Assembly: GCA_963789215.1 (NCBI GenBank)
Contig: CAWBJY010000004.1
Span: 482,123 to 546,122 of the forward strand
Length of the DNA: 64,000 bases
Direction: 5' to 3'
From: Phormidesmis sp963789215
Lineage (GTDB): Bacteria; Cyanobacteriota; Cyanobacteriia; Phormidesmidales; Phormidesmidaceae
The position numbers and the translations under genes are program-made. Under the pieces are notes generated by a model. The model searched no databases. It was not told the origin of the DNA and saw only the letters and a list, made by a program, of their open reading frames with translations. Of this stretch, positions 53,935-63,210 are shown in pieces. Each line of letters begins with the position of its first letter. The first letter of the stretch is position 1.

Positions 53935-54084
53935 CTGACCTAGCTTGTGTGGATAAAATCCAACTCTGCCTGGCACCTATTACTCGCAATCAGGCATAAT
54001 TCCTCGTAATCAAGCATAATTCTTGCGTGTGAACAAAGGCAGGATCCATCGACTTAATTCTTTAGCAACGCCGCTTTGAAATTT

Positions 54085-56048
54085 ATGATTACCTGTCCTA
54101 ACTGCCAATTTGAAAACCCTGGTGTGCATAAGTTTTGCCAGCAGTGTGGCGAGCCTTTGCCTGCTGAGGACGATCTCCTAGATAAGCTAGATGAAGGAGG
54201 TGAGCTAGATGAAGATGCTAGCCCAGAAGCGCAGCGGCTGCAGGCGCATTTGATGCCGCCTAATAAGCGACAGTTGGCTCCGGCGACGGCTCTAGATGCG
54301 GCACAGCGATATCAGGTGGTAACGGTGCTCAGTCAGGGGAGCGCTTTGGTTGCGGATCAAACGCCTGAGGTGCGATCGCCGCTGCAGTCTCAACTGGCTC
54401 AGCTTTTGGAGGATTCGTCTGCTCCGCCTCAGCTATCGGCGCTTCAAGCAATTGACGATCTGCCCGCTGCCGCTTACCCTTACCTGCTTCTAGCTGAAGC
54501 CGCGCCTGCCCTTTACGATGTTTTTCAGCAGGACGACATCACCCTTTTAATTTCACCGGAGAGGGCCGCTATCTCGCCGCTGCTGACCTCCATATCGGCG
54601 GCTGTAGATCCGCTGCAATACGTTTACTGGATTTACACTTTGACTGAGCTATGGGCCGCGCTAGAGCCGATTCCCCAGTGGCGCTCTAGCCTGATTCAGG
54701 CTGATAACTTGGGGATTGATGCCGATCAGTCGCTGCGGATTCGTCGCTTTATTGCGCCCAGTATTCAGCCGCCCAAGCTTGCAGATCTGAAGGGATTTTT
54801 GCAGTCTTTGCTGGCTCAGCCTCACCGAGGAACCAATCCGCTACTCCGGCAGATCCGCAAAATTATTCTGGCCGTTAGCTCTGCGCAGACACTGGAAGAT
54901 CTAAGCCGCGAACTAGCGGACATCGGCCAGGGATTACTAGATGTACCAGCGGCAATGACGCCGAGTGTTTTACCGGGCGCCTTGCCCAAGACCTTGCCCG
55001 ATGTCTCCGCTGCGGTAGAGACATCAGGTGCAAATGACCCCTTAGATAACCCTCTAGATAGTGCGAATGAGATGGACGTAATGGACACTGAAGACGATTT
55101 AACTAAGGCTTTGCCGACCGATGACGAGTCTGGCGAGACGGATGATGCGACGATGCTTTTGCCAATGCGGCTGAGCGGGCTGATAGAGGCGGGCACCACT
55201 CATGTGGGTAAGCAGCGAGATCATAATGAGGATTGCTTTCTGATTACGAGCTTCCTCTATAAGCGATCGGACAATGGCGGTCAGTATGCGCGGGCGCACG
55301 GGCTGTATGTGCTGTGCGATGGGATGGGCGGCCATGCGGGCGGAGAGGTGGCTAGTTCGCTGGCAGCGCAAACGCTATCGGCATATTTTGATGAACATTG
55401 GCCTGCGCCTAGTCCTTTGCAGCCAAATCCGCCGCTGCCGGAAGAGTCGGTGGTGGTAGAGGCTGTGAAGCTTGCTAATCAGGCAATTTATGATGTGAAC
55501 GAGAAGGAAGAACGCGCGGGCCACGAGCGCATGGGCACAACGCTGGTGCTGGTGCTGCTTCAAGGGATGGAAGCGGTCGTCGCGCATGTGGGCGATAGTC
55601 GGCTTTATCAGCTTAATCGGCGCATGGGGCTGCGGCAGGTAACGACCGATCATGAGGTGGGACAAAAGAAATGCAGCGCGGTATTCCTGCGGCGGTAGCC
55701 TATGCCCGTCCGGATGCCTATCAGCTTACTCAGGCATTGGGGCCAAGAGATTCTGAGCATTTGCAGCCTAGCGTGAGCTATTTGCGATTTGTTGAGGATA
55801 CGCTGCTGCTACTGTGCTCCGATGGGCTGAGCGATAACGATCTGGTGGAGGACTATTGGGAGAGCCATATTAACCCGCTGCTAAAAGGTGAAAAAACGCT
55901 GACGAGCGGGCTAGGCGAGCTGGTGGATTTGGCCAATGAGGTGAACGGGCATGACAATATTAGTGCGATCGCGCTACAGATAAAGGTAACGCCCGATCTG
56001 AGCGAAATGAACAAGCCGAAAATCGCAGAGCAGACTATTTTGCAGTAG
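54085..56048 (+). pseudogene. Zinc-ribbon PP2C-type protein phosphatase, one frameshift
   Basis: The product would be about 654 residues: an N-terminal zinc ribbon (CPNCQFENPGVHKFCQQCG), a long helical middle, and a PP2C domain with KQRDHNEDCF, LCDGMGGHAGGEVAS, VAHVGDSRLYQL, then SDGLSD and GHDNISAIALQI. The frame breaks at the A-run 55664-55667: one added A restores GQKEMQRGIPAAVAYARPDA. It should remove phosphate from Ser/Thr residues with Mn or Mg. Start ATG 54085 is chosen over an upstream TTG. Conserved motifs on both sides of the break argue for sequence error. Confidence 0.8.
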
Positions 56049-56050
56049 TG

Positions 56051-56911
56051 CTAGCGGTCTGATTCAGCTTGAATCTGCTGTTTTGCTTTGTTCCAAAATT
56101 CGTTGAGTTCTTGCGCGCTGTATTCGTTCATGGGCTTTTGCGCTTGCGCTTCGACCTGTTCAAATCTTTGCACAAACCGGCGGCTGGTGCCCTGGAGCGC
56201 TTCGGCTGGATTGAGCTGATGCCAGCGAGCAATTTGAATGAGCGAGAAGAAGACATCGCCTAGTTCGCCTGCTTGAGCTGCTTTCGACTCATGCGCTAGG
56301 GCCTGCTTTAGCTCGGCCATTTCTTCGTCTACTTTGGCCCAAACTGCTTCAATGTTGTCCCATTCAAATCCGGCCTTGGCCGCTTTTCGAGAGATCTTCA
56401 TTGCTCCGTCTAAGGGCGGCATCGATTGAGCGTAGCTTTTGAGCTTGGGCGACAGTGCGGTTTCTGCGGCTCCCGTTTTTTGGGCTTTCTCTTGTGCCTT
56501 AATTTCTTCCCAGCGAGCGTTTACGGCTTCTGGCGTGTCGGCGGTGGCGTCGCTAAATACGTGAGGATGGCGGCGCACCATCTTGTCGGCAATGCCTTTG
56601 GCAATATCTCCTAAATCGAAGTCTCCTTGTTCTTTAAATATTTGAGCTTGAAGAACAACCTGCAACAATAAATCGCCCAGCTCTTCGGCCATGTCTTGCT
56701 TACTGCCGTGATGGATGGCATCTACTGCTTCGTAAGCCTCTTCAACAACATAGGGCGTTAGTGTCTGTGGCGTTTGCTTTAAGTCCCATGGGCAGCCTGT
56801 TTCAGGATCTCGAAGCCGATCGATAATGGTGATTAGTCGCTGTAGTTCTATTAGCGTTTGAGTTTGTTCGCCTGGTGCTTGGCTAGGATCAGCGTTAAGA
56901 GAGGTGTTCAT
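56051..56911 (-). CDS. mazG: Nucleoside triphosphate pyrophosphohydrolase
   Basis: MazG hydrolyses nucleoside triphosphates to monophosphate and pyrophosphate and clears damaged or excess nucleotides. The 286-residue protein has two MazG domains, with the EEAYEAVDAI...EELGDLLLQVVLQA metal motif in the first and EEMAELKQAL...ELGDVFFSLIQIARW in the second. It converges on the PP2C gene, with the stops two bases apart. Confidence 0.93.
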   Translation of the reverse strand: MNTSLNADPSQAPGEQTQTLIELQRLITIIDRLRDPETGCPWDLKQTPQTLTPYVVEEAYEAVDAIHHGSKQDMAEELGDLLLQVVLQAQIFKEQGDFDLGDIAKGIADKMVRRHPHVFSDATADTPEAVNARWEEIKAQEKAQKTGAAETALSPKLKSYAQSMPPLDGAMKISRKAAKAGFEWDNIEAVWAKVDEEMAELKQALAHESKAAQAGELGDVFFSLIQIARWHQLNPAEALQGTSRRFVQRFEQVEAQAQKPMNEYSAQELNEFWNKAKQQIQAESDR

Positions 56912-57062
56912 GGATGGTGTTTATGGTTGAACTGTGTTGAAGATCTGTTGTTGATAGGTTGATAATGCTGGTCTGGTAAGAAGATTGCTTTCTGAAAATT
57001 AATCTGTGCTGCTGATCTGCGCTGTGTTCGGCACGCTCCAAGAGAAGGAACAGCGCTTCTTG

Positions 57063-57993
57063 CTATTCTAAAACTAGTCGGAATCCGAACAAAATGTGCT
57101 TTGAGCTTACTGGGCGATCGTGCTGGTAGGCGGCTCTGCAAAAGCCTGGATAGTCGTCCCAGCCGCAGCCTTTGAGGATAACTTCGAGGCCGGTGGCTTT
57201 TTCGATCAGGGTGCTGGTGTATTCGAAGACGTTGCCCGCCATGTCTTCGGTGCCGTAGGGGCCTTGGCTAAGTGGGTAGGTGGCGATCGCACTGGTGCCG
57301 TAAGGCCCATTCTTAGCCCAGTTTGTGGCTTCATTTTGCCATTCGTTGCCCCAGGGAAAGTAGCGTCCGTCTGTTCCTCTAGCGGCTTTTTCCCACTCTG
57401 TTGCAGTGGGCAACCGGTAGCTTACGTCGTCTTGCTGCGATCGCCACGCTATATAAGCTAAGGCATCTTCGTAAGATATCAGCACGACTGGATGCTGCCC
57501 TCTGGCCGGTTGGGTACTGGTCGTTCTGCCAAAGATAAGGTTCGACGGTGCTGTAATCGTGAACTAAAAAACCCTGCTTTTGGTAGTCTGCTTTAGAGAT
57601 GCCGGGGGCTGCGTATCCAGTTGCCTGTACGAACGCCTGGTAGTCTGCGTTGGTGGTAAGGTTTTTGCTCAGGCAGAACGGAGGTAGCGTTGAAGTTTGC
57701 CGGTTGGGTTCTTGGTCGAACCAGCCTTGCTTGCGGTAGCCTGCTTCTATTCGGGCTATGTCTGCAAGCGTGTCTGTAGTCGCGTCGGCGCGGCCTGCGG
57801 CGGAGATACGGTAGGCGTAGTCTTTTTCGGTGCGATCGCTGCCTGATAAAAACGCTCCACCGGCTATAAAGGCAAAGTCTGTTTGGGCAGCACAAGCTTC
57901 TGACGTTATCTCTAGAGACTTGCTATCGCGACAGCCTGCGGCAATTAGCCCCATTAATATGAGCGATAGGCTAGCGCCCCACGGCTTGAGCAT
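57063..57993 (-). pseudogene. Lipoprotein with SUMF1 (formylglycine-generating-type) domain, one frameshift
   Basis: The gene would encode about 310 residues starting MLKPWGASLSLILMGLIAAGC, a signal with a lipobox Cys, so the protein is probably a membrane-anchored lipoprotein. The SUMF1 fold follows (LPPFCLSKNLTTNADYQAFVQATGY, LPTATEWEKAARG, FPWGNEW, DMAGNVFEYTS, GCGWDDYPGFCR and GFRLVLE at the end). The frame breaks near 57500-57503: dropping one A from CCAGAGGG restores TGQGQHPVVLISY. True formylglycine generation needs two cysteines at defined places, and I cannot confirm that; SUMF1 proteins often have other roles. Confidence 0.7.
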
Positions 57994-58048
57994 ATTGTTA
58001 TCCTGAATGTTATCGTGATCAACGCTGACTTGCTTATAAGCTGAACGA

Positions 58049-58645
58049 ATGAAGAACTGGCTAGTTACCGACGATGGCACCTGCACTGAATTTGGCACGG
58101 CTGACGCTGAGCCGCCGGAGCATACCTATCGGATGTATCGGTTTTTAACTGAGATGGAAGACATCCTGGCACAAGAGCCTGATGATGCTAAACGGGTTCA
58201 GGCGATTATTCCGCTGGTTCGCAAGCTGCTGATTAGCTCTTACTGGCTGCAGATGGAGTATAAGCCGCCCAGTGAAAAAACGGGTTGGAGCGTGAATTTT
58301 TTGTACCGCGAGCACGAATACCCGATTACGGTGCAGATGGTGACTTGGGCACCTGGGAGTGAATCTAAAATTCATAACCACGCTACCTGGGGAATTGTGG
58401 CTATGGTGGGCGGTCAGGAGAAGAATACTTTTTGGCGGCAGGCAGCGGGAGATCCTAGTGCGATCGCACCGGCTGGAGAACAAATACTCAATCCCGGCGA
58501 TATCATCGGATTTACTGGAAACGCCGTGCATAAAGTTGCGCCGCTAGGTGATGAGCCGACCATCTCTTTTAATCTTTATGGTGTCACCGATAAACCTAGC
58601 CGCTATAAGTACGAGCCAGATACGCTGGTGGCAAGTCACTTTTAG
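58049..58645 (+). CDS. Cysteine-dioxygenase-like cupin protein
   Basis: The 198-residue protein has a double-stranded beta-helix core (about 85-180) with the metal site motif KIHNHATWGIVAMVGGQEKNTFW and later NAVHKVAPLG. This resembles the cysteine dioxygenase/DSBH superfamily of small cyanobacterial proteins; the substrate is unknown. ATG 58049 diverges from the SUMF1 lipoprotein gene. Confidence 0.75.
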   Translation: MKNWLVTDDGTCTEFGTADAEPPEHTYRMYRFLTEMEDILAQEPDDAKRVQAIIPLVRKLLISSYWLQMEYKPPSEKTGWSVNFLYREHEYPITVQMVTWAPGSESKIHNHATWGIVAMVGGQEKNTFWRQAAGDPSAIAPAGEQILNPGDIIGFTGNAVHKVAPLGDEPTISFNLYGVTDKPSRYKYEPDTLVASHF

Positions 58646-58663
58646 GCCGACTTTGAGAATGTT

Positions 58664-59569
58664 TTAGCCGTATTCTGATCTGCGAAAGCTCACGGGTGCG
58701 GGTTCGCGGGGGCTGATTGGGGTGGGCCGGTTGGCTTTACGAACGTTGGCGCTTTGGGAAGCGGCTTGCATCGATTCGTTGTAAAAGCAGGTATTGGACA
58801 GGTCGGCGTCGGCCCAGTCAATCTCTGTGGGGTCGATGCGGTTGAGGTTTGCACCTGAAAATTGAGCTTTGTGGAGGTTGGCCTGGGCCAAGACTGCGCC
58901 GACTAGCTGTGCGCCTGAGAAGTCGCTGTTTTGCAGGCTCGCGCCCTGGAAGTTGGCGGCTGTAAGATCGGCCTGCTTAAAGATGGAGCCTTTGAGTTTT
59001 GCTACTTTGAAGCTGACGCCATCTAGCTGCATGCGGCTGAAGTTGAGGCCGTTTAGAAAAGCGTTGTCTAGGGTTGCACCTGGAAATCGGGCAAGCGCGA
59101 TCGCGCTCCCCACCATCCTAACACCGGTCAAATTGGCCCAGGCAAAGTTAGCTCGGGTGAGTTCGGCGTTTCTTAAATTTGCGCCGGTGAGGTTTGCGCT
59201 CGATAAATTAGCATCTATTAGTTTGGCGGCTCTAAAGTTGACGTAGGAAAGCTGAGCGCCACTAAGGCTAGCTCTGGTGAAGTTAGCGCTGACGCCAAAA
59301 GCGCCCTGTAGGTTGGCTTTTACCATAGAGGCGGCCATGAAGTTACTGGCACTCAGCTTGGCAAATTTTAGATCGGCCTGATCGAGCGTTGCACCGATAA
59401 AGCTCGCTTTGGTGAGAAAGGCCCGGCTGAGATTAGCGCCGGTAAGATTAGCGTTGGATAGATTTACGTCTACAAGAATCTGGCCCGAGAGATCTATTCC
59501 CGATAAATTGAGTCCTTTGAAATCTCTGTAGCCCTGTTCGTAGAGCCGCAAAAAGTCTTCTGATTTCAT
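58664..59569 (-). CDS. Pentapeptide-repeat protein
   Basis: The 301-residue protein has about 20 copies of the pentapeptide A(D/N)LxX unit (about residues 15-250, for example LSGIDLSGQILVDVNLSNANLTGANLSRAFL), which fold as a right-handed beta helix. Cyanobacteria have many of these, mostly of unknown role. The C-terminal 45 residues lie outside the helix and include EIDWADADLSNTCFYN. It converges on the cupin gene with 18 bases between stops. Confidence 0.9.
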   Translation of the reverse strand: MKSEDFLRLYEQGYRDFKGLNLSGIDLSGQILVDVNLSNANLTGANLSRAFLTKASFIGATLDQADLKFAKLSASNFMAASMVKANLQGAFGVSANFTRASLSGAQLSYVNFRAAKLIDANLSSANLTGANLRNAELTRANFAWANLTGVRMVGSAIALARFPGATLDNAFLNGLNFSRMQLDGVSFKVAKLKGSIFKQADLTAANFQGASLQNSDFSGAQLVGAVLAQANLHKAQFSGANLNRIDPTEIDWADADLSNTCFYNESMQAASQSANVRKANRPTPISPREPAPVSFRRSEYG

Positions 59570-59842
59570 GTCGTCTCTATTTGAGTTCAGCTCGCTTTCG
59601 CTCGTGGTTTATGAGCTTGATATTTGAGCGATAAGAGCCTGACGATCTCGCCAGACTCTTACGATAGGCTGTAGGTAGGGCCGCGTGTGTGAATGCTGCG
59701 GCTTAGTAACATAGGCACTAAAAACTTTAAAAATTAGCGTTAATGTTATTGTGCTACGCCGAATATCTCTTTCTTTTGACGATATGTTATTTGCCCAGGC
59801 TTCCTTAAACTCCTATATTCTTCCAACCTCTCCTTCAAACTC

Positions 59843-60514
59843 GTGATCAGAAAAATTGGCTATGCTCTCATCTGGCTCGGATTTAGCGTTTATGCCTTTA
59901 CGCTGGCTCCGCCTACAAGCCCAGATACGCTCGATTTGATTATCAATCTCTCTACGGGCAAGTGGGAAGGTATTAATCCTCTGATTGTTGCCTTGTTTAA
60001 TTTAATGGGCGTTTGGCCAATGGCTTACGCCTGCCTGATTTTGATTGATGGTGTGGGTCAGCGGGTTTTGGCCTGGCCTTTTGTGGCGGCTTCGTTTGGG
60101 GTGGGGGCGTTTGCCATTTTGCCTTATATGGCGCTGCGCGATCGCAATACCGGCTACACGCCGCCGCAGTCTAAGCTTCTGGCTTTGCTAGAGTCGCCTT
60201 GGACCGGTCGTTTCCTGCTGCTGAGTGCGCTAGCGCTGCTGGGTTACGGCTTGCTAAATGGCAATTTGAGCGATAACTGGCAAGACTTTATCTACCAATG
60301 GAAGACCAGTCAGTTTATTCACGTGATGAGTCTAGATTTTTGTATGCTCTGCGTTATCTTTGCGCCGCTGCTAGCTGACGATATGGCTAAGCGTGATTTT
60401 AAAAATCCTACGGTTTTTTGGATAGCGGTGTTGGTGCCGCTGCTAGGTATTTTAGGTTATCTGTCGGTACGTCCTGCGATGGAGAGTAGAACGGCGGCTG
60501 TAGAACAGGCTTAG
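59843..60514 (+). CDS. DUF2834-like membrane protein
   Basis: The 223-residue protein has about six hydrophobic segments and the piece GVWPMAYACLILIDG, then VAASFGVGAFAILPYMALRD, typical of a cyanobacterial and plastid-type family of unknown function. The start is GTG 59843. The next gene lies 58 bases on, after a simple CTGTCTGTTTGT-like repeat. Confidence 0.7.
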   Translation: MIRKIGYALIWLGFSVYAFTLAPPTSPDTLDLIINLSTGKWEGINPLIVALFNLMGVWPMAYACLILIDGVGQRVLAWPFVAASFGVGAFAILPYMALRDRNTGYTPPQSKLLALLESPWTGRFLLLSALALLGYGLLNGNLSDNWQDFIYQWKTSQFIHVMSLDFCMLCVIFAPLLADDMAKRDFKNPTVFWIAVLVPLLGILGYLSVRPAMESRTAAVEQA

Positions 60515-60572
60515 AATCGTCTGTCTGTTTGTTCGTCTGCCTGTTCGTCTGTCTGTATAGAAGGAGGGATTG

Positions 60573-61451
60573 ATGAAATCTCAGTGGGACTGTATTCGGC
60601 AAAATGTGGGTGTGTGGCATGGGTCTTTTACTCAGTTTTCTGCTGAGGGAAAGCGGGTGAAAGACACGCCTAGTGTGCTGAGGCTAGAAGAAACTGAGCT
60701 GAATGAGAAAATGCAGCTAACGCTGGAGCGAATGCCAGCCGGAGAAAGCCCCAATACTGTTCAGCGAACGTTCTCTGCGCCGGGGCCTGCGCCTTATGTC
60801 TACTTTTTTGAGAGCGGCGCGTTCTCTCAGGGGGCGTCGCAGTGGAGGCCCTTTAGTCAATTTGGCGCAGAAATGTCGATAAAAGTTGGCGATAGAAGGG
60901 TTCGCTTTGTGGTGATGTACGAGAGTACGGCTGAGGGGACTAGCCAGATAGATTACGTTACGTTGATTCGCGAGGCTCAGGAGAAAGGCGTTCAGTTTGA
61001 GCAGCCCGATCTGTCGGTGCGATCGCTGCTGGGTCGGTGGATAGGCAAAGTAGAGGTGCTGCACGCCGCGATGACGCCGCTGAGCGAGGGTGATAGTCAG
61101 TGGCAGTTTGAGAACTCGAAGCTAGCGAGCGACGAGCAGTTTGGTGAGCTTAAGCAAAGCGTCTGCTTGTCTGGCGAGGAAACTGATTTGACGGTTGATG
61201 GGCCGGTGGTTTTGCAAGGTGCGTTGCCTTATCGGCTCATGCCTTTGCCAAACGGTGCGTATTGCCTAACGCCACAGACGATACGAAAGGGAGAGGCGTT
61301 TCGAGTGGAGGTGGGCTGGCTGTGGGGAGCGGGGCGATGCTCTGATGGATCGGATGGAGACGGTTTGCGATCGCGCTTAATCCGCTATTACGACGCGCAA
61401 GGCGTATGGACGCATACAGCGCTAATAGAAGACAAGCGATCTACTCAATGA
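60573..61451 (+). CDS. DUF3598-family protein
   Basis: The 292-residue protein begins MKSQWDCIRQNVGVWHGSFTQF and reads as the DUF3598 family, two beta-rich (calycin-like) halves common in cyanobacteria; the function is not known to me. The start ATG 60573 follows AAGGAGG. It converges on the GTPase gene. Confidence 0.75.
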   Translation: MKSQWDCIRQNVGVWHGSFTQFSAEGKRVKDTPSVLRLEETELNEKMQLTLERMPAGESPNTVQRTFSAPGPAPYVYFFESGAFSQGASQWRPFSQFGAEMSIKVGDRRVRFVVMYESTAEGTSQIDYVTLIREAQEKGVQFEQPDLSVRSLLGRWIGKVEVLHAAMTPLSEGDSQWQFENSKLASDEQFGELKQSVCLSGEETDLTVDGPVVLQGALPYRLMPLPNGAYCLTPQTIRKGEAFRVEVGWLWGAGRCSDGSDGDGLRSRLIRYYDAQGVWTHTALIEDKRSTQ

Positions 61452-61536
61452 AAGATAACATCGAAGCCAAAAGAGTCTCTAGAGCGTTGATGCAGAAGTC
61501 ACTGCGAGCGCTAGCAGATGCAGCATTTGCTTCAGA

Positions 61537-63060
61537 TTATGTCAATTTATCAACAGCGCTTCGCAAGAACTGTTTGATCACCTCGTCTCGCTGATTGAGC
61601 TGGTACTGTCGCTCCACTTCTGCCTGAATGCCGCCGTCTCCCCAGTCCTGATTGGCTTCAAAATAGGTGATGAAGCTTTTGCCAGCAATGCGAGTAAGGT
61701 AAGCAGCGCTCGCGCCCTGTAATAGTTTGCTGGCAACTGCGGTGGCAATGTTGGTTTGCAGTCCTATGGCCAATAGCTTCATAGTGCCTTTTGCCAAACT
61801 CAGCGCGGTGAGCGTTTTGGTCAGCGAAACGGCCAGCGCTTTGCCTTCTTCAATGCTGACGGTGACGCCATACGCCTGACCTAGTTCTACAACCATTCGA
61901 GCGTTTACGGCGGCGGCGGCTAGCATGTCTACAACAGGTAAAGGGGTCGCTGCAAGTACGCCTGCGCTGATCCACTGATAGCGTTCGATGATGGCGTCTG
62001 CTTTTTGCTGTCTTTGGTCGCTGAGCAGCGCTTTGGCTTCCTGGCTAATCTGTTGGGTTTGGGATAGGAGATTTTGCGCGATTAAGTTGGCACCTTCGCT
62101 TTGTAGGGTTTTGACGATTCGCGCGACGACAGCCGCAATGTCTGGATCTGGCTTTACCCAGGTGCCATCGTCTAGCTGGATGGCTGCGGGGTCTGCGGCG
62201 ATCGCCACCACATCCTCAGCCGCAACCAATCCACTCGTTCTCTCTTTCAACCGCTGCAAAATCTGTTCTTTCTCTTCGGGTAGGTAGCGATCGCTCTTAT
62301 TGAATACCAGCAGCGATCGCTTCCCCATTCCGGCCAACATCGCCAGCGGCTCGTACTCTACTCTGTGCAAGTCGTTATCGATCACAAACAACAACAAATC
62401 TGCCTGAGCCGCTAGCGCTTTTGCTTCCTGCGCCCGGTCTTCTCCCAGGGCACTTGCTTCTAACAGTCCCGGCGTGTCGATGATGCCGACGCGATGCTCG
62501 GAGCTTTGCATTCCTGACATATCTATCCAGTAAGTTTGAGCGGTTTGGGTGGTGCCAATCGGCGCGGCAACGGGGGAGGCCATTTCGCCTAACAATGCAT
62601 TGACTAGGGCCGTTTTTCCCGCAGAGCCTAAGCCAAATACAACAATCTCGAATCGTCTGCCGCTGATTCTGTCGCCTAGTGTGTGCGATCGCTCAACCAA
62701 TGCCTGCCGCGCAATCTCGTCTTCTATTTGCTCAATCTGTTGTTCGGTGGCTTGGAGGCTGACTTCTGCGACTTCGTCTGGGTTTTGGGGGAGGGCGATC
62801 GCGCGTTTGCGTTTGGGGCGTAAGAACAGCGCGGCGTAGTAGATGATGACGGCTAGCGCACCGATGAGTAGCAGGACTACGAGCATCACGACTGTCTGAG
62901 CTAGCAGGGGTGAGATAGTGGCTAGTGCGCTGTATAGCTGGCCTATGGTGCTGACGGTGGTGAGCAGCAGGATTAGGGTGGTGAGAAGGGCGATCGCGGC
63001 GATGAGTACGAAGGGACGACGCATAGGGATGACGGCCAGCAAGAACAGGCAGAGGCGCAT
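61537..63060 (-). CDS. Membrane GTPase with DUF697 domain
   Basis: The 507-residue protein has two N-terminal membrane segments (about 15-40 and 52-75), a G domain (about 130-310: P-loop GLGSAGKTALVNALLG, DTPGLLE and NKSD) and a C-terminal DUF697 region with hydrophobic helices (360-470: VLAATPLPVVDMLAAAAVNARMV). Such proteins may handle membrane stress or metal or ion balance; no function is settled. The start is ATG 63060 or ATG 63024. Confidence 0.85.
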   Translation of the reverse strand: MRLCLFLLAVIPMRRPFVLIAAIALLTTLILLLTTVSTIGQLYSALATISPLLAQTVVMLVVLLLIGALAVIIYYAALFLRPKRKRAIALPQNPDEVAEVSLQATEQQIEQIEDEIARQALVERSHTLGDRISGRRFEIVVFGLGSAGKTALVNALLGEMASPVAAPIGTTQTAQTYWIDMSGMQSSEHRVGIIDTPGLLEASALGEDRAQEAKALAAQADLLLFVIDNDLHRVEYEPLAMLAGMGKRSLLVFNKSDRYLPEEKEQILQRLKERTSGLVAAEDVVAIAADPAAIQLDDGTWVKPDPDIAAVVARIVKTLQSEGANLIAQNLLSQTQQISQEAKALLSDQRQQKADAIIERYQWISAGVLAATPLPVVDMLAAAAVNARMVVELGQAYGVTVSIEEGKALAVSLTKTLTALSLAKGTMKLLAIGLQTNIATAVASKLLQGASAAYLTRIAGKSFITYFEANQDWGDGGIQAEVERQYQLNQRDEVIKQFLRSAVDKLT

Positions 63061-63210
63061 GTACTCTAAGACTATAGCGCTGCGAATATGGCGGGTTTGC
63101 GCGGGGCGGCGCAGCGATTGAATCTTGGAATATTTTTAGGTTCCGGAAGGGAGGCAGGCTTTACTGTAGGGGAAGGTGACGCCTTTGCAGACTAACAACG
63201 GGGATATTCG

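Noticed and set aside
61406..61594. A 62-residue reading frame on the + strand
   Set aside because: It overlaps the ends of two larger genes, has no recognisable features, and looks spurious.
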